DNA of 30,246 nucleotides from CAZWMK01 sp964635065 (lineage in GTDB: Bacteria; Pseudomonadota; Alphaproteobacteria; Sphingomonadales; Sphingomonadaceae): the NCBI GenBank assembly GCA_964635065.1, contig CAZWMK010000014.1:1-30246 (forward strand), in the 5' to 3' direction. Position numbers and translations under genes: made by a program. The notes beneath the pieces are model-generated. The model was not told the origin of the DNA and searched no databases. It saw only the letters and a list, made by a program, of their open reading frames with translations. Numbering within the stretch: the first letter of the stretch is position 1; the number at the start of each line of letters is the position of its first letter. This document shows, one piece after another, positions 15,020 through 23,599 of the stretch.

Positions 15020-15045
15020 AACCCCCGGCGCGACGTCGCGGTTCC
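15020..15045 (-). promoter_or_regulatory. EcfG-like motif with 12-bp palindrome between the small gene and glnE
   Basis: On the minus strand GGAAC is followed after 18 bases by GTT; the EcfG consensus spacer is 16-17, so the match is imperfect. The spacer contains the perfect palindrome CGCGACGTCGCG (15029-15040). It would drive the small minus-strand gene from a nearly leaderless transcript. Confidence 0.3.
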
Positions 15046-15081
15046 CACCCAGTGCGGGAAATCACTTTTTCACTGGGTGAC

Positions 15082-17847
15082 ATGCCGCTTCCCGATGATG
15101 CTGCGGCCTTGCTGGCCGAAGCAGGCGTCACGCCGTCCCCTGCGCTGGCCCGCGCGATTGCCCATGCCTGGACCTATGCGCCCTATCTGCGCGGTTTGAT
15201 GCGTGGGCGCGAAGAAACGCTGGCGGCCATCGTTCGCGACGGGGCGGACAGCGTCGTGGAAAAGGCGCTTGTCAGGGCGCGCGATGCCGACTCCGGTCCG
15301 GCGTCCGTGCGCTTGCGGCAGGCCAAGCGCGATGTGGCGCTGGCGGTGGCGCTTGCCGATCTTTCCGGCGCGTGGTCGCTGGAAAAAGTCACACGGGCGC
15401 TGTCCGATTTCGCCGATGCGGCGCTTGACGTCTCGATTGCCACCGCCATTGCCGAACGCACGCCGGGCGCACCCGTGCGCGGTTTCGTTGCGCTTGCGCT
15501 TGGCAAACATGGCTCGCGCGAACTGAACTATTCGTCCGATGTCGATCTTATCCTTATCTATGACCCTGACACGCTGCCGCACCGCGACAATGAAGAGGTG
15601 GCCGATGCGGCGCCGCGTATCGCCCGGCGCATGGTGGAACTGATGCAGGCGCGCGATGCGCATGGCTATGTTTTCCGCGTCGATCTGCGGCTGCGTCCGT
15701 CACCAGAAGCAACGCCCATTGCCCTGCCGATCGCCGCCGCTGAAACCTATTATCACTCCGAGGCCGAACCCTGGGAGCGCGCAGCGTTCATTCGCGCCCG
15801 CGCGGTTGCAGGAGACATGGCGCTTGGCGCATCGTTTTTCGCATCAATCCGGCCTTTTATCTGGCGCCGGGCGCTTGATTATACGGCCGTCCGCGAGGTC
15901 GAATCGATTTCGCTGCGCATCCGCGATCATTTCGATGCCGGTCAGGAAATGGGGCCGGGTTTCGATCTGAAGCGCGGGCGCGGCGGCATCCGGGAATGCG
16001 AGTTTTTCGCTCAGATTCACCAGCTCATCCATGGTGGACGCGACCCGGCACTGCGGGTGCCGGCCACGATGGAGGCGCTCGCCGCTCTCGCGGAGGCCGG
16101 GCGTATCGATGCGGCCGAGGCGGAGACGCTGGCGCAGGCCTATCGCCTGCTGCGTACGGTCGAGCATCGCGTGCAGATGGTTGGCGATGAACAGACCCAT
16201 GCCCTGCCGAAACCGGCGGCTGCGGCGCGTCAGCTGGCGCAGTTCTGCGGCTTGGCGGATTGGAAGGAGCTGGAAGCCGGGCTGGGCGCGATCACCGAAC
16301 GGGTGGCGCATATTTATGACCATCTGATTGCAGGCAGTCGCGAAGCTGGCGATACGCTGCCGACCGACCATGACGGACTGGTGCGTTACCTCAAGGACCG
16401 CAAATTCCCGAAACCGGTCGACATGGCGCGGCTGATCGAAGGCTGGCGCGCCGGCGATTGCCGGGCGTTGCGCACGCCGGAAGCGCGCCGCGCCTTCGAG
16501 GCGGTGCTGTGCAAGCTGCTCGATGCCTTTTCCGCCTCGGTCGATCCGCGGGTGACTGCCGCGCGTTTCGACAGCTTCGTGCGCCAGCTGCCGGCGGGTG
16601 TGCAGTTTTTCGCCCTGCTTGAGGCCAATCCCCGACTGGTGCCGCTTCTGGGACAGTTGCTGGGCCTGTCGCCGGTTCTGGCCGATGCGCTGGCACGCAC
16701 GCCGGATCTGTTTGATGTCATGCTTGATCCTGAAGCCTTTGCGCCTCTCCCCCCGGCCGCGACGCTGGAGGCCGACCTCAGGGCGCTGACCCAGGGTGGC
16801 GATTATCAGGATATTCTTGACCGCACCCGGCGCTGGACGGCTGAGCGCCGTTTCCAGATCGGCGCGCAAATCATCGAAGGCCATGCCGATCCGCTGCGCG
16901 CGGCGGCCGATTATGCTGCGCTTGCCGATGCGGGGATGACTGTTCTTGTCGAAGCCTGCTGCGCCGAATTTGCCCGCGCTCATGGTCATGTGCCGGGGGC
17001 GGCGCTTCTGGTGCTGGGTCTTGGGCGCTATGGCGGCGGCATGTTGACGGCGGGGTCCGATCTTGACCTGATCTATCTTTTCTCAGGCGCGCATGACGCG
17101 ATGTCGGACGGCGCCAAGCCACTGGCTGCGACCCTATATTTCAACCGGCTCGGCCAGAGGCTGACGGCGGCGCTCAGTGTGCCGACGGCTGCGGGCGCTC
17201 TCTATGAAGTCGATACGCGCCTGCGCCCGTCGGGCACACAGGGGCTTCTGGCCGCCAGTATCGACAGCTTCGTGCGCTATCAGCAAGAAGACGCTTGGAC
17301 CTTTGAACATATGGCATTGACTCGTGCCCGTGTTGTAGCGGGGCGGGCCGAGGATCGCGCCTTCGTCACAGAGGCGATTGCCGCGTTGTTGCACGCGCCG
17401 CGCGATCCGGTGAAGCTGCGCAGCGATGTGCTTTCGTTGCGTCGCGACATGGCTGCGGCCAAGCCGGGCGGTGGCCTGTGGGATGTCAAGCTCGGTCAAG
17501 GCGGGCTCGTCGACCTCGAATTCGTGGTGCATTATCTGCAACTGCGCGACGGCGTGGCGTTGACACCGCGTCTTGACGATGCCTGCGCCGGCCTCGCCGC
17601 AGCGGGCATCATCGACGACGGCCTGCGCGCGGCCCATGATCTGATGACCCGCCTGCTTGTTGTCTGGCGTCTGGTGGGTATTGATGGCGATCCCTCCAAG
17701 GCGCCGCTGCAATTGCAACATTTGCTGGCGCAAAGCTGTGGGATGCGCGATTTCGCCGCATTGAAGGAGGCGCTTGTCGCCGCCAAGGCGACAGTCAGCG
17801 CTGTTTGGGAGGCGGTGTTCGGTGCGCCGCGCACACGGGAGAAATGA
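15082..17847 (+). CDS. glnE: Bifunctional glutamine synthetase adenylyltransferase/adenylyl-removing enzyme
   Basis: GlnE attaches AMP to glutamine synthetase to inactivate it under nitrogen excess and removes it under limitation, responding to PII proteins. The 921-residue protein carries two nucleotidyltransferase domains. The N-terminal removase domain has GKHGSRELNYSSDVDLILIY (about 140-160) and the C-terminal transferase domain has GLGRYGGGMLTAGSDLDLIY (about 646-666); both keep the DxD pair. The ATG at 15082 is preferred over 15010, because the intervening codons do not follow the GC-rich codon bias and hold an EcfG-like motif and a palindrome. Its stop overlaps the start of the peroxiredoxin gene. 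Confidence 0.94.
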   Translation: MPLPDDAAALLAEAGVTPSPALARAIAHAWTYAPYLRGLMRGREETLAAIVRDGADSVVEKALVRARDADSGPASVRLRQAKRDVALAVALADLSGAWSLEKVTRALSDFADAALDVSIATAIAERTPGAPVRGFVALALGKHGSRELNYSSDVDLILIYDPDTLPHRDNEEVADAAPRIARRMVELMQARDAHGYVFRVDLRLRPSPEATPIALPIAAAETYYHSEAEPWERAAFIRARAVAGDMALGASFFASIRPFIWRRALDYTAVREVESISLRIRDHFDAGQEMGPGFDLKRGRGGIRECEFFAQIHQLIHGGRDPALRVPATMEALAALAEAGRIDAAEAETLAQAYRLLRTVEHRVQMVGDEQTHALPKPAAAARQLAQFCGLADWKELEAGLGAITERVAHIYDHLIAGSREAGDTLPTDHDGLVRYLKDRKFPKPVDMARLIEGWRAGDCRALRTPEARRAFEAVLCKLLDAFSASVDPRVTAARFDSFVRQLPAGVQFFALLEANPRLVPLLGQLLGLSPVLADALARTPDLFDVMLDPEAFAPLPPAATLEADLRALTQGGDYQDILDRTRRWTAERRFQIGAQIIEGHADPLRAAADYAALADAGMTVLVEACCAEFARAHGHVPGAALLVLGLGRYGGGMLTAGSDLDLIYLFSGAHDAMSDGAKPLAATLYFNRLGQRLTAALSVPTAAGALYEVDTRLRPSGTQGLLAASIDSFVRYQQEDAWTFEHMALTRARVVAGRAEDRAFVTEAIAALLHAPRDPVKLRSDVLSLRRDMAAAKPGGGLWDVKLGQGGLVDLEFVVHYLQLRDGVALTPRLDDACAGLAAAGIIDDGLRAAHDLMTRLLVVWRLVGIDGDPSKAPLQLQHLLAQSCGMRDFAALKEALVAAKATVSAVWEAVFGAPRTREK

Positions 17848-17849
17848 TG

Positions 17850-18320
17850 ATGACCAACCTGATCGAAGGCGACGCTGCGCCCGATTTTTCGCTGCCGACC
17901 GATACGGCAGGGACGATCAGCCTTGGCGATTTCGCCGCGCGCAAGCTGGTACTGTATTTCTATCCCAAGGATGATACGCCGGGTTGTACCAAGGAGGCCA
18001 TCGCCTTTACGGCGCTCGCCGCCGATTTCGCCGCCGCCGATACGGTGGTTGTCGGCGTGTCGAAGGACAGTGTCGCCAAGCACGGTAAGTTCCGCGCCAA
18101 GCACGATCTGAACGTGCTCCTGGCCAGCGACGAGAGCGGGGCGATGATTGAGGCCTATGGTGCCTGGGTTGAAAAAGTCCTGTACGGCAAGAAACACATG
18201 GGGATCGAGCGCGCGACCGTGCTTGTCGGTCGCGATGGCAGAATTGCGAAGATCTGGCGCAAGGTGAAGGTGCCGGGCCATGCCGAAGCCGTGCTGAAAG
18301 AGGCGCAGGCGCTGGCCTGA
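17850..18320 (+). CDS. bcp: Bcp-type thiol peroxidase (peroxiredoxin), one-cysteine form
   Basis: A cytosolic peroxiredoxin of about 156 residues that reduces hydrogen and organic peroxides. The active site reads YFYPKDDTPGCTKEAIAF with the peroxidatic Cys; VVVGVSKDSVAKHGKFRAKH and the C-terminal GRIAKIWRKVKVPGHAE are typical of the BCP branch. Many Bcp proteins have a resolving Cys five residues later; here that position is not Cys and no other Cys is present, so it should act as a 1-Cys enzyme. Three consecutive ATG codons (17844, 17847, 17850) overlap the glnE stop; GGAG is best spaced for the second or third. Confidence 0.93.
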   Translation: MTNLIEGDAAPDFSLPTDTAGTISLGDFAARKLVLYFYPKDDTPGCTKEAIAFTALAADFAAADTVVVGVSKDSVAKHGKFRAKHDLNVLLASDESGAMIEAYGAWVEKVLYGKKHMGIERATVLVGRDGRIAKIWRKVKVPGHAEAVLKEAQALA

Positions 18321-19129
18321 TGTTGTCGCTTGGTCAGGCTGCGGTGTCGGTGCTTGGTACTGCCGATGCCTGTGCGAAGGCGGCAGCGGCACAGCAAATG
18401 GCGGCAGACTGGCTGGCAGGGCGGCTGGAATGGGCATTTGATGTGCCGCCGCCCGCGCGTCCCGCCCGGCCTGAGCGTCCCGCCTTGTTGCCACCCAACC
18501 AGATGCCAAAGCGTGGACGCGCGGGTTCGGCGCGTTCGCGCTTTGCGCTGCTGCATGCGCTGGCCCATATCGAACTGAACGCCATCGATCTTGCCTGCGA
18601 CATCATTGCCCGCTTCGGCGCGCAATGTCCGCGCGGCTTTGCCGACGACTGGGTGCGTGTCGCAGGTGAAGAAGGGCTGCATTTTGCACTTGTCGCGCGC
18701 CGGCTTGGCGAACTTGGCGGCTGTTATGGCGACCTGCCCGGCCATGATGGCTTATGGCAGGCCGCCGAAGCGACGGCACATGACCTGTTGGCGCGACTCG
18801 CGGTTGTGCCGCAGGTGCTTGAAGCGCGCGGTCTTGATGTCACCCCTGACATGATTTCGCGCTTTGACCAGATGGGCGATGATGCCAGCGCGGCGGTGCT
18901 GCGCGTGATCTATCGTGATGAAATCACGCATGTTGCCGCCGGCAATCACTGGTTCCGCTGGGCATGCGAATCCGGGGGTCTGCCGCCCGAATCAACCTTC
19001 CACGCATGTGTCCGCCGCTATTTCAGAGGCGACTTGAAACCGCCTTTCAACGACTTGGCGCGCGCCGAGGCCGGTCTGACCCCAGCCTATTATGCTCCCC
19101 TTGCCAATCCGACGGCTGCTGTGCTTTGA
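18320..19129 (+). CDS. DUF455 ferritin-like protein
   Basis: A 269-residue protein of the DUF455 family, which has a ferritin-like four-helix fold. Candidate di-iron ligands are in ALLHALAHIELNAIDLA, RVAGEEGLHFALVARRL and YRDEITHVAAGNHWF, giving the Glu...ExxH pattern on paired helices. The biochemical role is not established. The ATG overlaps the bcp stop (TGATG), so it is the last gene of glnE-bcp-DUF455. Being coupled to a peroxidase suggests an iron or oxidative-stress link, which is inference. A terminator follows eight bases after its stop. Confidence 0.87.
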   Translation: MLSLGQAAVSVLGTADACAKAAAAQQMAADWLAGRLEWAFDVPPPARPARPERPALLPPNQMPKRGRAGSARSRFALLHALAHIELNAIDLACDIIARFGAQCPRGFADDWVRVAGEEGLHFALVARRLGELGGCYGDLPGHDGLWQAAEATAHDLLARLAVVPQVLEARGLDVTPDMISRFDQMGDDASAAVLRVIYRDEITHVAAGNHWFRWACESGGLPPESTFHACVRRYFRGDLKPPFNDLARAEAGLTPAYYAPLANPTAAVL

Positions 19130-19136
19130 ACCCGTG

Positions 19137-19172
19137 GCCCGCCCTTACCCCAAGGCTGCGGGCGTGTTTTTT
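19137..19172 (+). terminator. Rho-independent terminator after glnE-bcp-DUF455
   Basis: GCCCGC-CCTT, a 5-base loop, AAGG-CT-GCGGGC form a two-part stem (19137-19163), followed by GTG and six T residues (19167-19172). It begins eight bases after the DUF455 gene stop. Confidence 0.8.
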
Positions 19173-19237
19173 CCGGTTCAGCGACATGGTGTCGGCACGT
19201 ACGCCGATACGTGATCAAGACGGGAGCAAGGACGAAA

Positions 19238-20392
19238 GTGCATCAACTGAAGACCGCATGTCATGCGATCAAGTCGCGGTTCCTGCGCGCGTTTCCCGAA
19301 AGGGCTATTGAATTCCACACCCACGGCGGCAGCCATCGGCTGCACCTTAGCAGCAAGGCACAGGCGCTTGCGGGCGCAGGTGCGCTCGGCCTCGCCATGT
19401 GGCTGGCGCTTGGCACCACTGCGGTTGTCGGCAGCGCCACGGTCATCGCCGAGGCGCATGTCGAGGTTGCGCAAAAGGATGCGCAGGTTGCCGCCATGGC
19501 CGCCGATCTTGATGGTCTGAAACAGCAGGTCGCGGCAACCGCTGCCCGGCTTGAACAGCGCCAGAAGGTTTTGAACGATGTCCTGTCCGGCAGTGCCGAC
19601 ATCATGCAGCTTGCCGCCGTTGAAGCAACGCCGCCTGTGCACGATCATGCCAGCCATGCGCTCCTGGCTCCCTTGCGCGAACTGGAAGCCAGGCAATCGC
19701 TGATCGCCGAAAAGGCGACGGTGGCCGCCGAAGCGCGTTTTCGCGATACGCGTGCGCTTATCCGCAGCCTGGGCCTCGATCCGTCGCGCTTCACCCGTCA
19801 AAGCATGATCGCTGTGGGCGGCCCCATGGTCGATGCCGCGGGTCAGGGCGGACCGCTCGCCAAAGCCGATCCCAAGTTCAAGGAGCTGTTCCTGAGCTGG
19901 AAGCGGCTTGATCTGCTTGAAAAGGCACTGAGCGTGGTGCCGTCTTTCAAGCCGGTAAAAAATTATACTTACACCTCGGGCTATGGCATCCGCTTCGATC
20001 CGTTCACGGGATCGACAGCGATGCATGCCGGTGTCGACATGTCAGGCCCGGTCGGCGAACCCATCTATGCCGCAGCGGATGGTGTCGTTGCCGTTGCGGG
20101 CTGGCAGGGCGCCTATGGCAAAATGGTCGAACTGACGCACGGGCAGGGCATCGATACGCGTTATGCGCACATGTCGTCGGTCGCGGTGCGGCCGGGTGCG
20201 ACGGTGAAAAAGGGCGATCTCATCGGACGCATGGGGTCGACGGGGCGCTCGACCGGCAGCCACCTGCATTACGAGGTGCGGATCGATGGCCGCTCGGTCA
20301 ATCCGATGCCGTTTCTTGAGGCTGGTGCCGAACTCGCCTCAATTCAGGATCGGGCCGGTGCGGCAAAAGGCGGACCGCTGACGCACAACTGA
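19238..20392 (+). CDS. M23-family peptidoglycan metallopeptidase, membrane-anchored
   Basis: A 384-residue protein. A short basic cytosolic start (HQLKTACHAIKSRFLRAFPE) precedes one membrane segment at about 47-70. A long helical, probably coiled-coil region follows (AQKDAQVAAMAADLDGLKQQ). The C-terminal LytM/M23 domain has the zinc ligands HAGVD (His about 264), YAHMSS and HLHYEV (about 342), so it looks catalytically competent as a periplasmic peptidoglycan endopeptidase. The GTG at 19238 with AGGA five bases upstream is chosen over the GTG at 19211, which lacks a ribosome site. It stands alone after a terminator. Confidence 0.9.
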   Translation: MHQLKTACHAIKSRFLRAFPERAIEFHTHGGSHRLHLSSKAQALAGAGALGLAMWLALGTTAVVGSATVIAEAHVEVAQKDAQVAAMAADLDGLKQQVAATAARLEQRQKVLNDVLSGSADIMQLAAVEATPPVHDHASHALLAPLRELEARQSLIAEKATVAAEARFRDTRALIRSLGLDPSRFTRQSMIAVGGPMVDAAGQGGPLAKADPKFKELFLSWKRLDLLEKALSVVPSFKPVKNYTYTSGYGIRFDPFTGSTAMHAGVDMSGPVGEPIYAAADGVVAVAGWQGAYGKMVELTHGQGIDTRYAHMSSVAVRPGATVKKGDLIGRMGSTGRSTGSHLHYEVRIDGRSVNPMPFLEAGAELASIQDRAGAAKGGPLTHN

Positions 20393-20427
20393 TTGAAGCG
20401 CGCGCGCCATGCGCCTATGTTAGGTGC

Positions 20428-20757
20428 ATGGCCAGCATATCCCTGACTAGTTCTGCCGCGCGTCGCGTGGCCCAGATCGCCGCCAAGCAAGGCAATCCCG
20501 CGCTGAAACTGCGCCTGTCCGTCGATGGTGGCGGCTGCGCGGGGTTCCAGTATAAATTCGGTCTTGAAACCGATGTCGCCCCTGATGACCTTGCGGTCGA
20601 AACCGATGGCGTCACCTTGGTGGTTGATCCGATGAGCCTGCCGCTCGTCGATGGCTGCGAGGTCGATTATGTCGAATCGCTCGGTGGCGCGGCCTTTCAG
20701 GTGCGCAACCCCAATGCCGCGTCCGGCTGCGGCTGCGGCAGCAGCTTTTCGGTCTGA
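20428..20757 (+). CDS. erpA: Iron-sulfur cluster insertion protein, ErpA/IscA family
   Basis: A 109-residue A-type carrier that delivers iron-sulfur clusters to target enzymes. The three conserved cysteines are present: Cys 37 in GGGCAGFQY, and Cys 101 and 103 in the C-terminal GCGCGSSF. VDPMSLPLVDGCEVDYVESL is typical of ErpA rather than SufA, but members of the family are hard to tell apart. AGG lies four bases before the ATG. It is followed after 14 bases by exonuclease III. Confidence 0.9.
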   Translation: MASISLTSSAARRVAQIAAKQGNPALKLRLSVDGGGCAGFQYKFGLETDVAPDDLAVETDGVTLVVDPMSLPLVDGCEVDYVESLGGAAFQVRNPNAASGCGCGSSFSV

Positions 20758-20771
20758 CAGCGGCCGATTCG

Positions 20772-21548
20772 GTGAAAATCGCCAGCTTCAACATCAACGG
20801 CACCGCCGCGCGCCTGCCGCGCCTGCTGGAATGGCTGGCAGAAGCGCAGCCTGATGTCGCCTGTCTTCAGGAAATCAAGACGGTCAGCGAGAAGTTCCCG
20901 ATCGCCGATTTCGCGGCGGCGGGCTATCATGTGCAGGTGCACGGCCAGAAATCGTTCAATGGCGTGGCGATTCTCAGCCGTGAACCGTCGAATCTCCGCC
21001 GGATCGGCCTGCCCGGCGATGAGGGCGATGAACAGGCGCGTTACATCGAAGCCGAGGTTGGCGGTGTGATCGTCGCGTCCATCTACCTGCCGAACGGAAA
21101 TCCGCAGCCGGGTCCGAAATTCGACTACAAGCTGCGCTGGTTCGAGCGGCTTTGTGCCCACGCCCAGACATTATTGGCTGAAGAGCGGCCTGTGGTTCTG
21201 GCGGGTGACTATAATGTCTGCCCTGAAGACCGCGATCTTGCCGACCTGAAAGCGATGGCAAACGACGCGCTGGTTCAGCCCGAATCGCGCGCGGCTTGGC
21301 GGACGCTTTGTGCACAGGGCTGGCTCGACAGCCTGCGTGCCGTGCATCCGACCGATGACCATCTGTACAGTTTTTGGGATTATCAGGCGGGGTGCTGGCC
21401 GCGCAATGCGGGCCTGCGTATCGACCATCTGCTCCTCAGTCCGCAGGCCGCCGACCGCTTGCGGACGGCACAGGTCGACCGGACGCCGCGCGGCAAGGAA
21501 AAGGCCTCGGATCACACGCCGGTCTGGGTGGAACTGATCGCGGGTTGA
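20772..21548 (+). CDS. xth: Exodeoxyribonuclease III (AP endonuclease)
   Basis: A 258-residue DNA repair nuclease of the exo/endonuclease/phosphatase superfamily. It cuts at abasic sites and removes 3' blocks in base excision repair. Active-site motifs are complete: SFNINGTAARLPRLLEW, CLQEIKT (metal-binding Glu), AGDYNVCPEDRDLADL, GLRIDHLLLS and KASDHTPVWVEL with the catalytic Asp-His. The start is a GTG with no clear ribosome site. It follows erpA closely, and its end converges on the acyltransferase-like gene. Confidence 0.95.
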   Translation: MKIASFNINGTAARLPRLLEWLAEAQPDVACLQEIKTVSEKFPIADFAAAGYHVQVHGQKSFNGVAILSREPSNLRRIGLPGDEGDEQARYIEAEVGGVIVASIYLPNGNPQPGPKFDYKLRWFERLCAHAQTLLAEERPVVLAGDYNVCPEDRDLADLKAMANDALVQPESRAAWRTLCAQGWLDSLRAVHPTDDHLYSFWDYQAGCWPRNAGLRIDHLLLSPQAADRLRTAQVDRTPRGKEKASDHTPVWVELIAG

Positions 21549-21555
21549 CCGTGCT

Positions 21556-21573
21556 GCCCTGGGATTACAGGGC
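21556..21573. terminator. Short hairpin between convergent xth and acyltransferase-like genes
   Basis: GCCCTG, a 6-base loop and CAGGGC form a perfect stem. The loop carries the stop codon of the minus-strand gene. There is no T-run, so this is a weak candidate for ending both transcripts. Confidence 0.3.
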
Positions 21574-22707
21574 GCGTTCGTAAACGCGATAGATTTTGGT
21601 GATGTCGGATTCGATGACATCGGCAATGGACTTCATCGGACCATTATCTTCAAGAATCCAGCCGATTTCTCCGCGCGTTGCCCCATAATTGGCAACCGCG
21701 GCGCGGCGGATATATTCGATCATCATGAATGCCATGAACGAGGCAATGCGGCTGCCCTGCATTTTCTGCCGTACACCCATCAATGGCACGCGCATGCGAC
21801 TGACGCGTGGTTTGCGCAAACGCCACAGCAGCCTGGCCCAGCCGAAGGGGAAGAGATTGCCATTCAGATCGCGCGTCAGTTCGTTGACGTCGGGCAGCGT
21901 GATCATGAAGGCGACCGCTTCGCCATCGACCTCGGCAATACGGATCAGGTCTTCATAGACAATGGGCTTCAGCTTTTTGCCGACATAAGCGATCTCGGCG
22001 GGTGTCAGCGGTATATAGCCCCAGTTGTCGGCCCAGGCATCGTTCAGGATATCGAGAATCAGCGCAGCTTCGTCATCGAAGCGCGATTTGTCGACCATGC
22101 GTATGCGCAGGCGGCTGTTGCCTTCCCCCATCGCAACGATGCGATTGACCTTTTCGTTGAAGCCCGCGGCAATCGGCAATTCATAGGTGTAGAGGTCCTT
22201 GATCCCGACATAGCCATGGTCTTCGATCAGGGGCTGATAGTAGGGCAGATGATGGCCCATCATCACGGTCGGCGACTGATCGAACCCTTTGACGAGCAAT
22301 CCAGGTTCGTCCCAGATGGAAAGGCTGACCGGCCCCATCGCCCGTGTCATCCCCTGCTGGCGCAACCAGCTTTCCGCAGTCGTCAGCAGGGCATCTGCGA
22401 CAGCCTTGTCGTCGATGCAGTCGAAAAAGCCCCATTGGCCAAGGCCGGGCCCCATATGTTTCAGGACCAGGTCATCGACCTGCGCCGAAACACGGCCGAC
22501 CGGTTCGCCGTTGCGGTAGGCGAGCCAGAAAGCGGCGCGGCCATGTTCAAACCAGGGATTGGACTTGATGCCACCGATCAGGCCATGCACTTCGCTTTTC
22601 AGCGGCGGTACCCATTGCGGATCATCGGCATAAAGCGTCCAGGCGAGATTGACGAACGCCTTGCGGTCGGCAGCCGTCGTGACTGGGCGGATTTCAACGG
22701 CTGCCAT
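21565..22707 (-). CDS. GNAT-like acyltransferase, candidate ceramide synthase
   Basis: A 380-residue protein with the layout of long GNAT-superfamily acyltransferases: EIRPVTTAADRKAFVNLAWT at the N-terminus, FWLAYRNGEPVGRVSAQVDD as an acetyltransferase core strand pair, GHHLPYYQPLIEDHGYVG in the centre, and a second GNAT-like half with DEAALILDILNDAWADNWG. No membrane segments stand out. From memory, the Caulobacter bacterial ceramide synthase (bCerS) is a GNAT-related N-acyltransferase encoded near spt. This protein is a candidate for that role because a fatty acid hydroxylase is upstream and spt lies about 7 kb away. The function is inference. The ATG at 22707 has AGGA eight bases upstream. 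Confidence 0.7.
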   Translation of the reverse strand: MAAVEIRPVTTAADRKAFVNLAWTLYADDPQWVPPLKSEVHGLIGGIKSNPWFEHGRAAFWLAYRNGEPVGRVSAQVDDLVLKHMGPGLGQWGFFDCIDDKAVADALLTTAESWLRQQGMTRAMGPVSLSIWDEPGLLVKGFDQSPTVMMGHHLPYYQPLIEDHGYVGIKDLYTYELPIAAGFNEKVNRIVAMGEGNSRLRIRMVDKSRFDDEAALILDILNDAWADNWGYIPLTPAEIAYVGKKLKPIVYEDLIRIAEVDGEAVAFMITLPDVNELTRDLNGNLFPFGWARLLWRLRKPRVSRMRVPLMGVRQKMQGSRIASFMAFMMIEYIRRAAVANYGATRGEIGWILEDNGPMKSIADVIESDITKIYRVYERAL

Positions 22708-22721
22708 GAGCGTTTCCTCGT

Positions 22722-23495
22722 TCAGTCCGTGCCGCGGTCGCGTTTGCGCGGGTGGCCGGTCGCCACCACGCCGCCCGACATGGCCATCACCCACGGATAA
22801 CGCCGGGCGACTTCGGGGGTGTAGCCAAGATTGAACACGGTCGGGCTTTTCGCCGGCCGTTCCTCGCGTTCGTAGAAAGTGCCGAACAGCTTGTCCCAGG
22901 CAAAGTTGGTGATGCCGAAATTGCCGGTTTCGTCATGGAAATGATGCGCCATGTGCCGCGCCTTCATGTCAGCCAGCCATTTGGCTTTCGGCTTGTAGGA
23001 CAGGTGCTGGATGCAATGGCAGAATTCGTAAAAACAGGTCATCAGCAGGCCCGACGACAGGGCAGCTGCCGCGCCGCCCCAGCCGTCCAGCGCATAGCCG
23101 ATCGGCATGGTCGCCAGCGCAATGGTCGGCAGCGTCGTGTAAAGTGCGCCGAACAGGACTTCGAGATGGTTCGGATCCTGATGGTGATCGTAATGGATAC
23201 GTTTCCACGTGCGGGCGAACAGCGGGCTTTTGTACATCCACTGGCTGTGCAGCACCCAGCGGTGCAGCGCATACCAGATCGCCGGATAGGCAATGATAGC
23301 AAAAGCGACGCCGATCAGGGCGCGTGGCACATTGTCGACATGCTGCCATGCATACCAGCCAGCAATGGCCGCCAGCACGAGATAGGCCTGAATCGCGTAA
23401 TATTGGAAATAGGCGACCACCAGTTCCCGCAGCGTCATGCGGTTGAGATAGTGGCTGCGATTCCAGAAGCTGCTCTTGTTTGAAGCTGCCTTCAC
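22722..23495 (-). CDS. Fatty acid hydroxylase/sterol desaturase family protein
   Basis: A 257-residue membrane di-iron oxygenase. The His-box set of the family is complete: HRWVLH, HYDHH, FCHCIQH and HMAHHFHDE, with four hydrophobic segments between. Such proteins hydroxylate fatty acids, ceramides, sterols or carotenoids. Sphingomonad sphingolipids carry 2-hydroxy acyl chains, so ceramide or acyl-chain hydroxylation is a reasonable guess, and carotenoid hydroxylation is the alternative. The GTG at 23495 has GAGG eight bases upstream and is preferred to the GTG at 23516. It lies 14 bases before the acyltransferase-like gene, so the two are an operon. Confidence 0.88.
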   Translation of the reverse strand: MKAASNKSSFWNRSHYLNRMTLRELVVAYFQYYAIQAYLVLAAIAGWYAWQHVDNVPRALIGVAFAIIAYPAIWYALHRWVLHSQWMYKSPLFARTWKRIHYDHHQDPNHLEVLFGALYTTLPTIALATMPIGYALDGWGGAAAALSSGLLMTCFYEFCHCIQHLSYKPKAKWLADMKARHMAHHFHDETGNFGITNFAWDKLFGTFYEREERPAKSPTVFNLGYTPEVARRYPWVMAMSGGVVATGHPRKRDRGTD

Positions 23496-23599
23496 GTTTT
23501 GACCCTCGCCTTGCACTCAAAGATATTTCGGTCATCCATCCGTAATGCGGCGGATTTTGGACAGCCTGCGGGCGAAGGTGCCGCAAAGCCGCCGTCTTT

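Noticed and set aside
15010..15081. Upstream start of glnE
   Set aside because: Codons there (TTA, AAA, CGA, CCA, TCA, ACT) do not fit the gene's bias, and the segment holds an EcfG-like motif and a palindrome.
15844..16989. 381-residue minus-strand open frame opposite glnE
   Set aside because: glnE is complete with both catalytic domains across this span; the antisense frame shows no family features.
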